64,000 bases of DNA from M0108 sp963841065 (lineage in GTDB: Bacteria > Pseudomonadota > Gammaproteobacteria > Chromatiales > Chromatiaceae). Positions 16,665 through 25,296 of this stretch are shown in pieces; the stretch's first letter is position 1, and each line of letters opens with the position of its first letter. The DNA is taken from NCBI GenBank assembly GCA_963841065.1, contig CAWJBI010000035.1, positions 62,001 to 126,000 of the forward strand, written 5' to 3'. Under the pieces are notes generated by a model. It ran no database searches. It was not told the origin of the DNA and was given only the letters and a program-made list of their open reading frames with translations. Position numbers and translations under genes: made by a program.

Positions 16665-17609
16665 ATGAACAAACCGATCGCCATCATTTTTCCGGGGCAG
16701 GGGTCCCAGTCCGTCGGCATGTTGGGCGAACTGGCGGCGGCCTGGCCGCTGGTGGGCGAGACCTTCGCCGAGGCCTCGGATGCCTTGGGCATGGATCTCT
16801 GGCATGTAACCAGCCAGGGTCCCAGAGACTTGCTCGATCGCACCGATATCACCCAGCCCGCCATGCTTGCCGCGGGCGTCGCCGTCTGGCGGGTCTGGAA
16901 CCAGGCGGGGGGCCCCGCGCCGGCCTGGATGGCGGGTCATAGCCTGGGTGAGTTTACCGCCCTGGTATGCGCCGGGGCCCTGGGCTTCGCCGATGCCGTG
17001 GCCCTGGTCGCCCAGCGTGGCCGTTTCATGCAGGAGGCGGTGCCCGCCGGCGCGGGTGCCATGGCCGCCGTGCTGGGGCTTGCCGACGACCAGGTCGTCG
17101 CCGTTTGTGCTCAAGCCGCCCAAGGCGGAATTCTGGAGCCCGTCAACTTCAATTCCCCGGGTCAGGTGGTCATCGCCGGCGAGGCGGCGGCGGTGGAACG
17201 TGGCATTGCCGCCGCCAAGGCCGCGGGCGCCAAGCGCGCCATCCTCCTGCCGGTCAGCGTCCCCTCCCACTGCGCCCTGATGCGCCCCGCCGCCGAGCGA
17301 CTGGCGGTGATCTTGGCGGCCATCACCCTCGAGGCGCCCCGGATTCCCGTGCTGCACAATGTCACCGTTGATGCCGTGGCGGATCCAACGGCGATCCGCG
17401 AGCGCCTGGTGCGCCAGCTTTACAGCCCGGTGCGTTGGGTCGAAACGGTGCGGTGCCTGGCGGACCAAGGGGTGGGGTTATTGCTGGAGGCCGGACCTGG
17501 CAAGGTCCTGACGGGCCTGACCAAGCGCATCGATGATCGGCTGGAGGCCCTGGCGGTCCTGGACCCCAAGGGCCTGGCCCTAGCTCTGGAGGCAACGAAT
17601 CATGCTTGA
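16665..17609 (+). CDS. fabD: malonyl CoA-ACP transacylase (FabD)
   Basis: FabD loads malonyl groups onto ACP. From the ATG at 16665 the 314-aa protein begins MNKPIAIIFPGQGSQSVGML, the typical family start; the frame is open further upstream (to 16593) but that would overlap fabH without purpose. The nucleophile is in GHSLGEFTAL (near residue 92), the His in PVSVPSHCALM, and LLEAGPGKVLTGLTKRI closes the domain. The stop overlaps fabG by 8 bp. Confidence 0.96.
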   Translation: MNKPIAIIFPGQGSQSVGMLGELAAAWPLVGETFAEASDALGMDLWHVTSQGPRDLLDRTDITQPAMLAAGVAVWRVWNQAGGPAPAWMAGHSLGEFTALVCAGALGFADAVALVAQRGRFMQEAVPAGAGAMAAVLGLADDQVVAVCAQAAQGGILEPVNFNSPGQVVIAGEAAAVERGIAAAKAAGAKRAILLPVSVPSHCALMRPAAERLAVILAAITLEAPRIPVLHNVTVDAVADPTAIRERLVRQLYSPVRWVETVRCLADQGVGLLLEAGPGKVLTGLTKRIDDRLEALAVLDPKGLALALEATNHA

Positions 17610-18342
17610 AGGTGACATCGCCCTGGTCACGGGCGCCTCGCGCGGCATCGGCCAGGCCATCGCCCTGGCCCTGGGCCGGGCCGGGGCCGTGGTCGCGGGC
17701 ACCGCCACCACCGAGGCCGGCGCCGACCGCATCAGCGAGACGCTGACCGCCCATGGCTGTCAGGGTGCCGGCCTGGTCCTCGATGTCGCCAATCCGGCCT
17801 CCGTTGACAGTCTCATGGAGCGTCTGAGGTCGGACCTGGGCGAGCCGAGCATTCTGGTCAATAACGCCGGCATCACGCGCGACAACCTCCTGATGCGCAT
17901 GAAGGAATCCGATTGGAACAATATCCTGGACACCAATCTCGGCTCGGTTTACCGCATGTCCAAGGCTTGCCTGCGCGCCATGACCAAGGCCCGCAAGGGG
18001 CGTATCATCAATGTCGCCTCGGTGGTGGCCGTCATGGGCAATGCCGGTCAGACCAATTACGCGGCGGCTAAGGCCGGCATGATTGGCTTCAGCAAGTCAC
18101 TGGCGCGCGAAGTCGGTTCCCGGGGCATCACGGTCAACTGCGTGGCGCCGGGCCTGATCGACACCGACATGACCCGTGCCCTGGACGAGGCCCATCAGCA
18201 GCAAATCCTGGCCGGCATCCCCCTGGGGCGCTGGGGCTCGGTGGAAGAGGTGGCCGCGACCGTGGTCTTCCTGGCGTCACCCGGAGCGGCTTACATCACC
18301 GGCGAGACCTTGCATGTCAATGGCGGCATGTGGATGGTCTGA
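17602..18342 (+). CDS. fabG: 3-oxoacyl-ACP reductase (FabG)
   Basis: An NADPH-dependent short-chain dehydrogenase that performs the first reduction of fatty acid elongation. The 246-aa protein has the cofactor loop TGASRGIGQA near 12, NNAG near 87, and the Ser-Tyr-Lys set in NVASVVAVMGNAG and NYAAAKAG (Tyr near 152, Lys near 156). The C-terminus ITGETLHVNGGMWMV is the standard FabG end. It overlaps fabD by 8 bp. Confidence 0.96.
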   Translation: MLEGDIALVTGASRGIGQAIALALGRAGAVVAGTATTEAGADRISETLTAHGCQGAGLVLDVANPASVDSLMERLRSDLGEPSILVNNAGITRDNLLMRMKESDWNNILDTNLGSVYRMSKACLRAMTKARKGRIINVASVVAVMGNAGQTNYAAAKAGMIGFSKSLAREVGSRGITVNCVAPGLIDTDMTRALDEAHQQQILAGIPLGRWGSVEEVAATVVFLASPGAAYITGETLHVNGGMWMV

Positions 18343-18451
18343 GGCAAATTCGGGCGTGCCCCTGGGCGCCTTTCATCCGTCAACGAATACGCCTAGAATA
18401 GGCACCGCCCTTCTTGGGGCGATATATTTAAATCCGTGAGGGTCAAAGAAA

Positions 18452-18688
18452 ATGAGCAGCGTTGAAGAGCGAGTCCGCAAGATCGTAGTGGAGCAGCTGG
18501 GTGTCAAGGAGGAAGAGGTGACCCTTGAATCCTCTTTCGTCGATGACCTCGGCGCCGACTCCCTGGATACCGTTGAGTTGGTGATGGCCTTGGAAGAGGA
18601 GTTCGAAACTGAGATCCCGGATGAGGACGCCGAAAAGATCACCACGGTCAAGCAGGCCATTGATTACATCAACGCGCATCAGGCCTAA
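18452..18688 (+). CDS. acpP: acyl carrier protein
   Basis: A 78-aa acidic acyl carrier. The 4'-phosphopantetheine site is the Ser of GADSLDTVELVMALE (near 37). MSSVEERVRKIVVEQLGVKE is a typical start, with GAGGG upstream. The 109-bp gap after fabG has a TAGAAT hexamer near 18395 with a weak TTTCAT 17 bp before it, which could be an acpP promoter, as this gene often has its own. Confidence 0.97.
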   Translation: MSSVEERVRKIVVEQLGVKEEEVTLESSFVDDLGADSLDTVELVMALEEEFETEIPDEDAEKITTVKQAIDYINAHQA

Positions 18689-18791
18689 TCAGGACCCTCG
18701 CGTCCTCGCGGGCGGGTGGTGGCGCCTCATGGGCGCGGCCGCCAGCCGGATTCCAGATCAGGCTCCCGATTAGGTTCGAGGGTATTTATCT

Positions 18792-20030
18792 ATGTCGATC
18801 AGAAGGGTTGTAGTCACCGGTGTCGGCCTTGTCGCCCCGGTGGGGCTGGATACCAAGTCTGGGTGGGAGAGTATCCTAGCCGGGCGTAGCGGCATTCAGC
18901 CGATCACCCATTTCGAAATAGCGCCCTTTTCTACCCGGTTTGGTGGGCCTATCTACGGTTTTGACCCCGAGCTCTACGTCGCCAAGAAGGACGTCAAGAA
19001 GATGGATAAGTTTATCCATTACGGCATTGGCGCCGGGACTCAGGCCATGGAGGACTCAGGCCTCGAGATCACGGAGGCGAATTGTCGCCGTATTGGCGTC
19101 GCCGTGGGCTCAGGTATTGGCGGCATCGCTGGCATCGAAAATAGCTACGCGGCCTATCTGCAGGGCGGGCCCCGCAAGATTTCGCCCTTCTTCGTGCCGG
19201 CCAATATCGTCAACATGGTCGCCGGAGACCTCTCGATCAAATACGGCCTCAAGGGGCCTAATTACTCGATCGTGTCCGCTTGCAGTACCGGCACCCACAA
19301 CATCGGTGAGGCGGCGCTCATGATTCGCCACGGCATGGTCGATGCCATGCTGGCCGGCGGGGCCGAGATGGCGACGACCCCCGTCGGGCTCGGCGGTTTT
19401 GCCGCCGCCAAGGCCCTCTCCACCCGCAACGATGCCCCCCAGCTTGCCAGTCGTCCTTTCGATCGTGACCGTGATGGCTTCGTCCTCAGCGACGGCGCCG
19501 GCGTTATCATGCTCGAGGAATACGAGATGGCCAAGGCGCGCGGGGCCAATATCTATGCGGAACTGGTGGGTTTCGGCATGAATTCCGACGCCTATCACAT
19601 GACTGCCCCCTCGGAGAATGGCGAGGGCGCCGCGGAGTGCATGCGCCTGGCCCTGGAGATGGCGGCCCTGGGGCCCGAGCAGGTGGACTACATCAATGCC
19701 CACGGCACCTCGACCCCGGCGGGTGACATCGCCGAGACCAAGGGCATCAAGCGCGCCTTTGGCGAGCACGCCTACCAAGTCGCTGTCAGCTCCACCAAGT
19801 CCATGACCGGCCATATGCTGGGTGCCGCGGGCGGGGCCGAGGCCATCTTCACCCTGCTGGCCATGCGTGACCAGGTGGCCCCACCCACCATCAATTACGA
19901 AACGCCCGACCCCGATTGCGACCTGGACTACGTGCCCAACGTCGCCCGCCCCATGAAGATCGATGTGGCGATCAGCAACTCCTTTGGCTTCGGCGGCACC
20001 AACGGTTCCCTCGTCTTCCGGCGAATCTGA
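18792..20030 (+). CDS. fabF: 3-oxoacyl-ACP synthase II (FabF)
   Basis: The elongating beta-ketoacyl-ACP synthase. The 412-aa protein has the catalytic Cys in VSACSTGTHNIGEA (near 164), the two His residues in NAHGTSTPAGD (near 304) and STKSMTGHMLGAAG (near 341), and the C-terminal SNSFGFGGTNGSLVF loop. Length and all active-site residues match FabF. The ATG at 18792 gives the normal MSIRRVVVTGVGLVAPVG start. Confidence 0.97.
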   Translation: MSIRRVVVTGVGLVAPVGLDTKSGWESILAGRSGIQPITHFEIAPFSTRFGGPIYGFDPELYVAKKDVKKMDKFIHYGIGAGTQAMEDSGLEITEANCRRIGVAVGSGIGGIAGIENSYAAYLQGGPRKISPFFVPANIVNMVAGDLSIKYGLKGPNYSIVSACSTGTHNIGEAALMIRHGMVDAMLAGGAEMATTPVGLGGFAAAKALSTRNDAPQLASRPFDRDRDGFVLSDGAGVIMLEEYEMAKARGANIYAELVGFGMNSDAYHMTAPSENGEGAAECMRLALEMAALGPEQVDYINAHGTSTPAGDIAETKGIKRAFGEHAYQVAVSSTKSMTGHMLGAAGGAEAIFTLLAMRDQVAPPTINYETPDPDCDLDYVPNVARPMKIDVAISNSFGFGGTNGSLVFRRI

Positions 20031-21222
20031 GGCCTGTGGCGAGGCCAAGGCCGGCCTCGCCCCTGATCTCGAGACCGTGGGAGACTCCCTCGGGCCCTTG
20101 ATCAGCCTGTCCCCGGATGACGCGACCCGTCCAGAGTTAGACCCAGGCCAGCCGCCGCCCGCCAGACCTTTCCGGCGCCGCCGCTTCAGGCATCTTGGTT
20201 TCCTCTTCCTCCTGGTCGTCGCCTTGGGCCTGGCCGGGCTGTGGCTCCGCTTTCACTTTGATGCCTTCAAGGAGCGGCCCCTGGCCTTGCCCGCCACGGT
20301 GGGGCCCGATCAACCCTTCCTGTTCGAGATCCCCCTCGGTATGTCCCTGCGCACCCTGGCCCAGGAGTTGACGGCCCTGGGAGTGCTGGACCAACCCTAT
20401 TATTTCCTCGCCTTGGCCTACCTGCGTGGCGACGCGGGGCGGGTCAAGGCCGGGGAATACGAGATCAGCCCCGGCATGACCCCGGTGGCCCTGCTCGACA
20501 AGCTGGTCAAGAACCAGGTTTACCAGCGCTCCGTCACCCTCATCGAGGGCTGGACCCTGGCCCAACTCCTCGCGGCCCTGGCCAAGGATGATCGCCTGGT
20601 GGGCAAACTGGAGGGGGCCACGCCCCAGGACCTGATGGCCGCCCTGGGCCGGGCGGGTCAGTATCCCGAGGGCCGCTTCTTTCCCGATACCTACCGCTTT
20701 ACCAAGGGCACCAGCGACCTCGATATCCTGGGACGCGCCGCCCAAGCCATGGATAGGGTCCTGGCCGAGGAGTGGCGGGACCGCGCCCCCGGTCTGCCCC
20801 TGGAGAACCCGGACCAGGCCCTGGTCCTGGCCTCTATCATCGAGAAGGAGACGAGCCAGGCCAGCGAGCGCCCCACCATCGCCGGCGTCTTCATCCGGCG
20901 ACTCCAGCTCGGCATGAGGCTCCAGACCGACCCCACGGTCATCTACGGGCTGGGCGCCGCCTTTGATGGGGACCTGCGCCGCAATGATCTGACCCGGGAT
21001 ACGCCCTACAACACCTATACCCGGCATGGCTTGCCGCCCACCCCCATCGCCCTCCCCGGCCGGGCCGCCATCCACGCGGCCCTGCACCCGGAGGCGGGCG
21101 ATAGCCTCTACTTCGTCGCCAAGGGCGATGGCGGCCACTGGTTCTCCCCCACCCTGGAGGAGCACAATCAAGCGGTGCGACGTTATCAGTTGGGACAGGG
21201 GACCGAGGGGGGCAAGCCATGA
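19963..21222 (+). CDS. mltG: endolytic peptidoglycan transglycosylase MltG
   Basis: MltG (YceG family) cuts nascent glycan strands at the inner membrane and so sets their length. One membrane anchor (LGFLFLLVVALGLAGLWL, near residue 82) is followed by a LysM-like region and the catalytic domain with SIIEKETSQASERPTIAG and RLQTDPTVIYGLGAAF; the Glu of EKET is the known catalytic acid. The body is about 340 aa as usual. The start is unresolved: the longest frame begins inside fabF at 19963, but GTG at 20077 or TTG at 20098 would also keep the anchor, and none has a clear ribosome site. The Pro/Arg-rich cytoplasmic lead is not conserved. The stop overlaps tmk as ATGA. Confidence 0.9.
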   Translation: MWRSATPLASAAPTVPSSSGESEACGEAKAGLAPDLETVGDSLGPLISLSPDDATRPELDPGQPPPARPFRRRRFRHLGFLFLLVVALGLAGLWLRFHFDAFKERPLALPATVGPDQPFLFEIPLGMSLRTLAQELTALGVLDQPYYFLALAYLRGDAGRVKAGEYEISPGMTPVALLDKLVKNQVYQRSVTLIEGWTLAQLLAALAKDDRLVGKLEGATPQDLMAALGRAGQYPEGRFFPDTYRFTKGTSDLDILGRAAQAMDRVLAEEWRDRAPGLPLENPDQALVLASIIEKETSQASERPTIAGVFIRRLQLGMRLQTDPTVIYGLGAAFDGDLRRNDLTRDTPYNTYTRHGLPPTPIALPGRAAIHAALHPEAGDSLYFVAKGDGGHWFSPTLEEHNQAVRRYQLGQGTEGGKP

Positions 21223-21866
21223 GGCTAAGAGGACGATTCATCACCCTGGAAGGCATCGAGGGCGCGGGCAAATCGACCCAGGTGGCCCTGATCCAGGCCA
21301 CCCTCGCACAACTGGGCCTGAGGGTCGTCCTCACCCGCGAGCCGGGTGGCGCCCCCATCGCCGAGCGGCTGCGCCAGATCCTGCTCGACCCCGACTGTCG
21401 GGGCATGGCTGCGGACGCCGAGCTGTTGCTGGTGTTTGCCGCCCGCGCCGAACATCTGGCCAAGACCATCCGCCCGGCCCTGGAGCGGGGTGACTGGGTG
21501 GTCTGTGACCGCTTTACCGATGCCAGTTACGCCTATCAGGGGGGTGGCCGCGGCCTGGATCCGGCCCGCATCGCCGTGCTGGAGGCTTTTGTGCAGGGCG
21601 ATCTGCGCCCGGACCTGACCCTGCTCTTCGACCTGCCGGCGGACCTGGGGCTGGCGCGCGCCGGCATGCGTTCGGCCCCGGATCGCTTCGAGGGCGAGAC
21701 GGCGCGCTTCTTCGCGGGAGCCCGCGCCGCCTATCTGGCCCGGGCCCAGGCCGAGCCCGGGCGGATACGTCTCATCGACGCCCGTGCCCCCCTTGACCAG
21801 GTGAGCCAGGCCGTCGCCTCGGCCATCCGGGCCTTTGCCGCCGGCGCCAGGGATGCCAACCCATGA
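21219..21866 (+). CDS. tmk: thymidylate kinase
   Basis: Tmk phosphorylates dTMP to dTDP. The 215-aa protein has the P-loop FITLEGIEGAGKSTQ near the N-terminus, the DRx motif VVCDRFTDASYAYQGGGRG near 92, and a lid region RAGMRSAPDRFEGET near 147. The placement of Arg-containing lid residues suggests the bacterial type II enzyme. Starts as ATGA on the mltG stop and in turn overlaps holB in the same way. Confidence 0.97.
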   Translation: MRLRGRFITLEGIEGAGKSTQVALIQATLAQLGLRVVLTREPGGAPIAERLRQILLDPDCRGMAADAELLLVFAARAEHLAKTIRPALERGDWVVCDRFTDASYAYQGGGRGLDPARIAVLEAFVQGDLRPDLTLLFDLPADLGLARAGMRSAPDRFEGETARFFAGARAAYLARAQAEPGRIRLIDARAPLDQVSQAVASAIRAFAAGARDANP

Positions 21867-22900
21867 CCGCCGCCGCGCCCCTGGAGGCCTTGCCCCCCTG
21901 GCTCAAGGAGCCTTGGGCGGCCTTGCAAAGCGCCCGCCACGCCGATCGATTTCCCCATGCCCTGCTCCTGACCGGCCCCGCCGGGGTGGGCAAGCGCCGC
22001 CTGCTCGAGGCTCTGGCCCACTCCCTCCTGTGCCCCACGACCCGGGCCGGGGGATGGGCCTGCGGCCAGTGCCCGGATTGCCGCTTGCTGGCCGCCGGCA
22101 CCCATCCGGACCTGGCGCGCGTGGGGCCGGACGAGGAGGGCAAGTCCGGCGAGATCAAGGTTGACGCCATCCGCGCCCTGGCCAGCGCCGAGGGCCTGAC
22201 CGCCCATCGGGGCGGCTGGAAGCTGATCCTCATCGACCCGGCGCATCGCCTGAATACCTCCGCCGCCAACGCCCTGCTCAAGACCCTGGAGGAGCCGGCG
22301 CCCAGCACCCTTCTGTGCCTGGTCAGCGAGCAGCCTAGCCGCCTGCCGGCCACCATTCGCAGCCGTTGTCAGGTCCTGCGCCTGGCCGTCCCACCCGAGG
22401 CGGAGGCCCTGGCCTGGCTGGCGCCCAGAACCCCGGGGTTTGATGCCAAGACCCTGCTGCACCTGGCCCATGGCGCCCCCTTGCGCGCCCTGGAACTGGC
22501 CAACCCGGAACGCCTGGCCTTGCGTGATCGTCTGATCAGGGGTTTCGTCGAGGTGGCGCAAGGCAAGCGCGATCCCCTCGCCGAGGCGGTCGCCTGGAAC
22601 CAGGCCGAACCGGCCCTGCTCCTCGACTGGCTGGGGGGCTGGGTCAGCGACCTCTTGCGGCTCATCCCGGAACTGCTGGGGTCGCCCGGGCAGCCGCGGC
22701 TGATCAATGCCGACCGGGCGAGCGATTTTCGGGCTCTGGCGGCCCAGGTGGACCCCGCCGCCGGTCATCGCTTCCTGCGCCAGGTCTGGCAGGTGGGCGC
22801 CAGTGACACCACGAATCTCAACCGCCTGCTGCTCTTTGAGACCTGGCTCCTGGAGTGGGCCCGTCTCTATAGTCCCGCCGCCGGCGGTCACTCACGCTAG
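21863..22900 (+). CDS. holB: DNA polymerase III subunit delta' (HolB)
   Basis: A clamp-loader subunit of 345 aa. The P-loop-like LLLTGPAGVGKRRLLEAL is near residue 33, followed by the zinc module C-PTTRAGGWACGQCPDC and the sensor segment NALLKTLEEPAPSTLLCLV with the SRC motif (IRSRCQVLRL near 168). In delta' the P-loop is degenerate for hydrolysis, and here too GK is followed by RR instead of T/S. Coupled to tmk by ATGA. Confidence 0.95.
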   Translation: MTAAAPLEALPPWLKEPWAALQSARHADRFPHALLLTGPAGVGKRRLLEALAHSLLCPTTRAGGWACGQCPDCRLLAAGTHPDLARVGPDEEGKSGEIKVDAIRALASAEGLTAHRGGWKLILIDPAHRLNTSAANALLKTLEEPAPSTLLCLVSEQPSRLPATIRSRCQVLRLAVPPEAEALAWLAPRTPGFDAKTLLHLAHGAPLRALELANPERLALRDRLIRGFVEVAQGKRDPLAEAVAWNQAEPALLLDWLGGWVSDLLRLIPELLGSPGQPRLINADRASDFRALAAQVDPAAGHRFLRQVWQVGASDTTNLNRLLLFETWLLEWARLYSPAAGGHSR

Positions 22901-22911
22901 GGGAGAAGGCA

Positions 22912-23268
22912 ATGGAAGCACCCACCATGGGCGCCCGCCCCCGTATCCTGAACTTCGCGATTCGCGACAAGGCCGCCCTATACGCCGCCTATATGCCCTT
23001 CATTCAGAATGGCGGCATCTTTATCACCAACAGCCGGCGCTATGAACTGGGGGATGACATCTTCCTGGTGCTCAAGTTGATGGACGACCCCGAGAGCCTG
23101 CCCATCGCCGGCAAGGTGGTCTGGGTTACCCCACCGGGCGCCGAAGGCAATCGGGCCATTGGCATCGGCATCCAGTTTGGCGATCAGGACAAGGGGGCCG
23201 CGCGCGCCAAGATCGAGACCTATTTGGCCGGCATGCTGGAACTGGATCGGCCCACCCATACCATGTAG
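22912..23268 (+). CDS. pilZ: type IV pilus assembly protein PilZ
   Basis: A 118-aa PilZ-family protein of the founding type, which acts in type IV pilus biogenesis with PilF/PilB-like partners. IRDKAALYAAYMPFIQNGG, GKVVWVTPPGAEGNRAIG and the end DRPTHTM are the recognisable features; location just after holB is the classic one. The N-terminal RxxxR c-di-GMP motif of other PilZ domains is not evident, as expected for this member. GGGGAGAAGGCA precedes the ATG. Confidence 0.93.
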   Translation: MEAPTMGARPRILNFAIRDKAALYAAYMPFIQNGGIFITNSRRYELGDDIFLVLKLMDDPESLPIAGKVVWVTPPGAEGNRAIGIGIQFGDQDKGAARAKIETYLAGMLELDRPTHTM

Positions 23269-23346
23269 CCGGCTGCCGGGCCGGTAAACCCCTTTTATGC
23301 TGCCTGGGCCTGGCCCAGGCGCCCGCAATTGCGAAGGAGAAAGCCC

Positions 23347-24144
23347 ATGCTCGTGGACTCCCATTGTCATCTCGACCGGGTCAGTCTCAAGGCCTATGAT
23401 AAGAATTTCAGCCGCTTCATGACGGAGACCCTGTCCAGCGGGGTAGGGCGGATGCTCTGCGTCGCCATCGACCTGGAGCATTACCCCAAGATGCGCGCCC
23501 TGGTGGAGCCCTACCCCCAGGTGTCGGTATCGGTGGGTGTACATCCCAATGAGGTCAACCGCCACGAACCCGAGGTCGAGGAGCTGGTGGCACTCGCGGC
23601 AGACCCCCGCAATGTCGCCATCGGCGAGACCGGGCTCGACTATTACCGTAGCGAGGGGGATCTGGCCTGGCAGCACCAGCGCTTTCGCAACCACATCGCC
23701 GCCGCCAAGGCCTGCGGCAAGCCCCTGATCATCCACACCCGGGAGGCGCGGGCGGATACCCTGCGCATCCTGCGCGAAGAGGGGGCCCGGGAGGTCGGGG
23801 GCGTGTTGCACTGTTTTACCGAGGACTGGGATATGGCCAGCCAGGCCCTGGATCTGGGCTTTTACATCAGTTTTTCCGGCATAATTACCTTCCCGGGCTC
23901 GGATGAATTGCGGCAGGTCGCCGCCCGGCTGCCCTTGGACCGGATGCTGATCGAGACCGATAGCCCCTACCTGACCCCCGTGCCCCACCGGGGGCGCCCC
24001 AACGAGCCGAAATACGTCACCCATGTCGCCCAGCGCATCGCCGAGCTACGCAGCCTGGAGGCGGATACGCTGGTATCCGCCACCCATGACAATTTCCAAC
24101 GTCTCTTCAATCCGTCAGCGCAAGGTCCAGACACGATCGCTTGA
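23347..24144 (+). CDS. TatD/YcfH-family metal-dependent hydrolase
   Basis: A 265-aa TatD-family nuclease-like hydrolase. The metal-binding set is visible: VDSHCHLDRV at the start, IGETGLDYYRSEGDL near 93, LIIHTREA near 124, VLHCFTEDWDMA near 150 and LIETDSPYLTPVPHRGR near 200. The start at 23347 is supported by AAGGAGA six bases upstream; the longer frame from a TTG at 23329 is less likely. Its position after holB-pilZ matches ycfH. The stop nearly meets the convergent gene at 24146. Confidence 0.93.
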   Translation: MLVDSHCHLDRVSLKAYDKNFSRFMTETLSSGVGRMLCVAIDLEHYPKMRALVEPYPQVSVSVGVHPNEVNRHEPEVEELVALAADPRNVAIGETGLDYYRSEGDLAWQHQRFRNHIAAAKACGKPLIIHTREARADTLRILREEGAREVGGVLHCFTEDWDMASQALDLGFYISFSGIITFPGSDELRQVAARLPLDRMLIETDSPYLTPVPHRGRPNEPKYVTHVAQRIAELRSLEADTLVSATHDNFQRLFNPSAQGPDTIA

Positions 24145-24145
24145 A

Positions 24146-24679
24146 CTAATCCAGGCTACCCTTGGCCAAGAGGACGTCGATCTGCTGGGCCGCCTCTTCC
24201 CAATTCATGCTATCGAAGCTGGGGTCGAAGCCATGCTTCTCGGCGATGAAGTAGGCGGCTTCGCGAATCATGGCCTCGCGCTCCTCCGTGGTCACGGCGG
24301 CTGAAGGGGACGAGTTCTGGGATTTTGCTGCCAGGGGTCTGGAGGCGGGGGTTGAGGATGGGACAGGCTTGGGAGCCGTTGCCGGTGGGGTCGCTGCGGC
24401 GGGGGGCGCCTTGGCTGCTGGAGTCGGAGCTGACGTTGTTGCCTTGGGGGCCCTGGCCGCTGCGGGAGCCGGCCTTGCCGCCGCATTCCCTGCGGTGGCG
24501 GCCGGTCGGGCGACGGTCTTGCGCACCGGCGCCGACTTTTTGGTGACGGGCGTCGTCTTGACATCCTGGCCCGACGGGTCCACGGTTTTCTTGACCACCG
24601 GGTTCCCCGGCGCGACCGGGACAGCGGGCGCCTTTTGGGTCGTGGTTTTCTTGGTTAAGATCTTGTTGTCATCAGCCAT
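24146..24679 (-). CDS. Ala/Pro/Lys-rich protein with C-terminal DUF2934 domain
   Basis: A 177-aa protein. Residues 1-130 or so are low-complexity Ala-Pro-Lys-Thr sequence (VVKKTVDPSGQDVKTTPVTK, AAARPAPAAARAPKATTSA), resembling histone-H1-like or flexible DNA-binding tails. The last 45 residues, EEREAMIREAAYFIAEKHGF ... DSMNWEEAAQQIDVLLAKG, fit DUF2934, a short helical domain of unknown role that often carries such basic tails. No signal peptide. It is convergent with the tatD-like gene, 1 bp apart. Confidence 0.75.
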   Translation of the reverse strand: MADDNKILTKKTTTQKAPAVPVAPGNPVVKKTVDPSGQDVKTTPVTKKSAPVRKTVARPAATAGNAAARPAPAAARAPKATTSAPTPAAKAPPAAATPPATAPKPVPSSTPASRPLAAKSQNSSPSAAVTTEEREAMIREAAYFIAEKHGFDPSFDSMNWEEAAQQIDVLLAKGSLD

Positions 24680-24744
24680 GGGTGATCAGACTCCTCCTAA
24701 TTATGACGCGCGGCCAGTCAGTGGGTGATAGGCGAATTCAAACT

Positions 24745-25296
24745 TTATTGGGCCGTGGATAACGTGCATCCCGTTACTGGCAATGATATAGCGGGAACCC
24801 TGAATCCTGAAATTTTATGCCGTGAGAAATTATATTCGGTAAGTCTGGGCGTCGACCCGGAGCGTGCAGTTCTGTTCCAATGCTGTTCCAGAATCCCCCA
24901 GCAGCGTTCCACCGGATGGTATTTGCTGTGATAGGGCGGGTAATACAACAACGGAATGGGTTTGCCGATGTGATCGGCATACGCGACCATGCAGTGGAGA
25001 AACCGAGTGCGCCGCCCATGGCTTTCCGGGAAATTGTTGGCCTTGATCTGGGGCAGAGCGACGCACTCACGAGGGTGTGGGGCTTGCTGCCCCCAACAGA
25101 CCTGAAGGCTGTCGAATGCCCGCCGCTCGGCTCCCACCATTTTCGAGGCGGGGCGTTTGAGATCTTCGCGATGACCGGCATCAAGAACGGCTGTTTGCGG
25201 TTGAGAGAATATGATGATCCACGCGTCGCTTCGGAACAGGGCACGACTATCGCACGCAATGGTATATGTTTTTTCGTAAATCACCTTAGGCGGCAA
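24745..25296 (-). pseudogene. ISAzo13-like transposase, C-terminal remnant
   Basis: A decayed fragment of an ISAzo13-family (Rhodopirellula-type DDE) transposase. The family's end is clear: NNFPESHGRRTRFLHCMV, then PIPLLYYPPYHSKYHPVERC and WGILEQHWN (about 24880-25050, leftward). Upstream residues ERRAFDSLQVCWGQQAPHPR are scrambled, the expected DNGPENH has become ANNFPESH (first catalytic-site Asp lost), and the N-terminal half is missing. Overlaps the end of the phosphodiesterase gene by 16 bp. No terminal repeats were found. Confidence 0.75.
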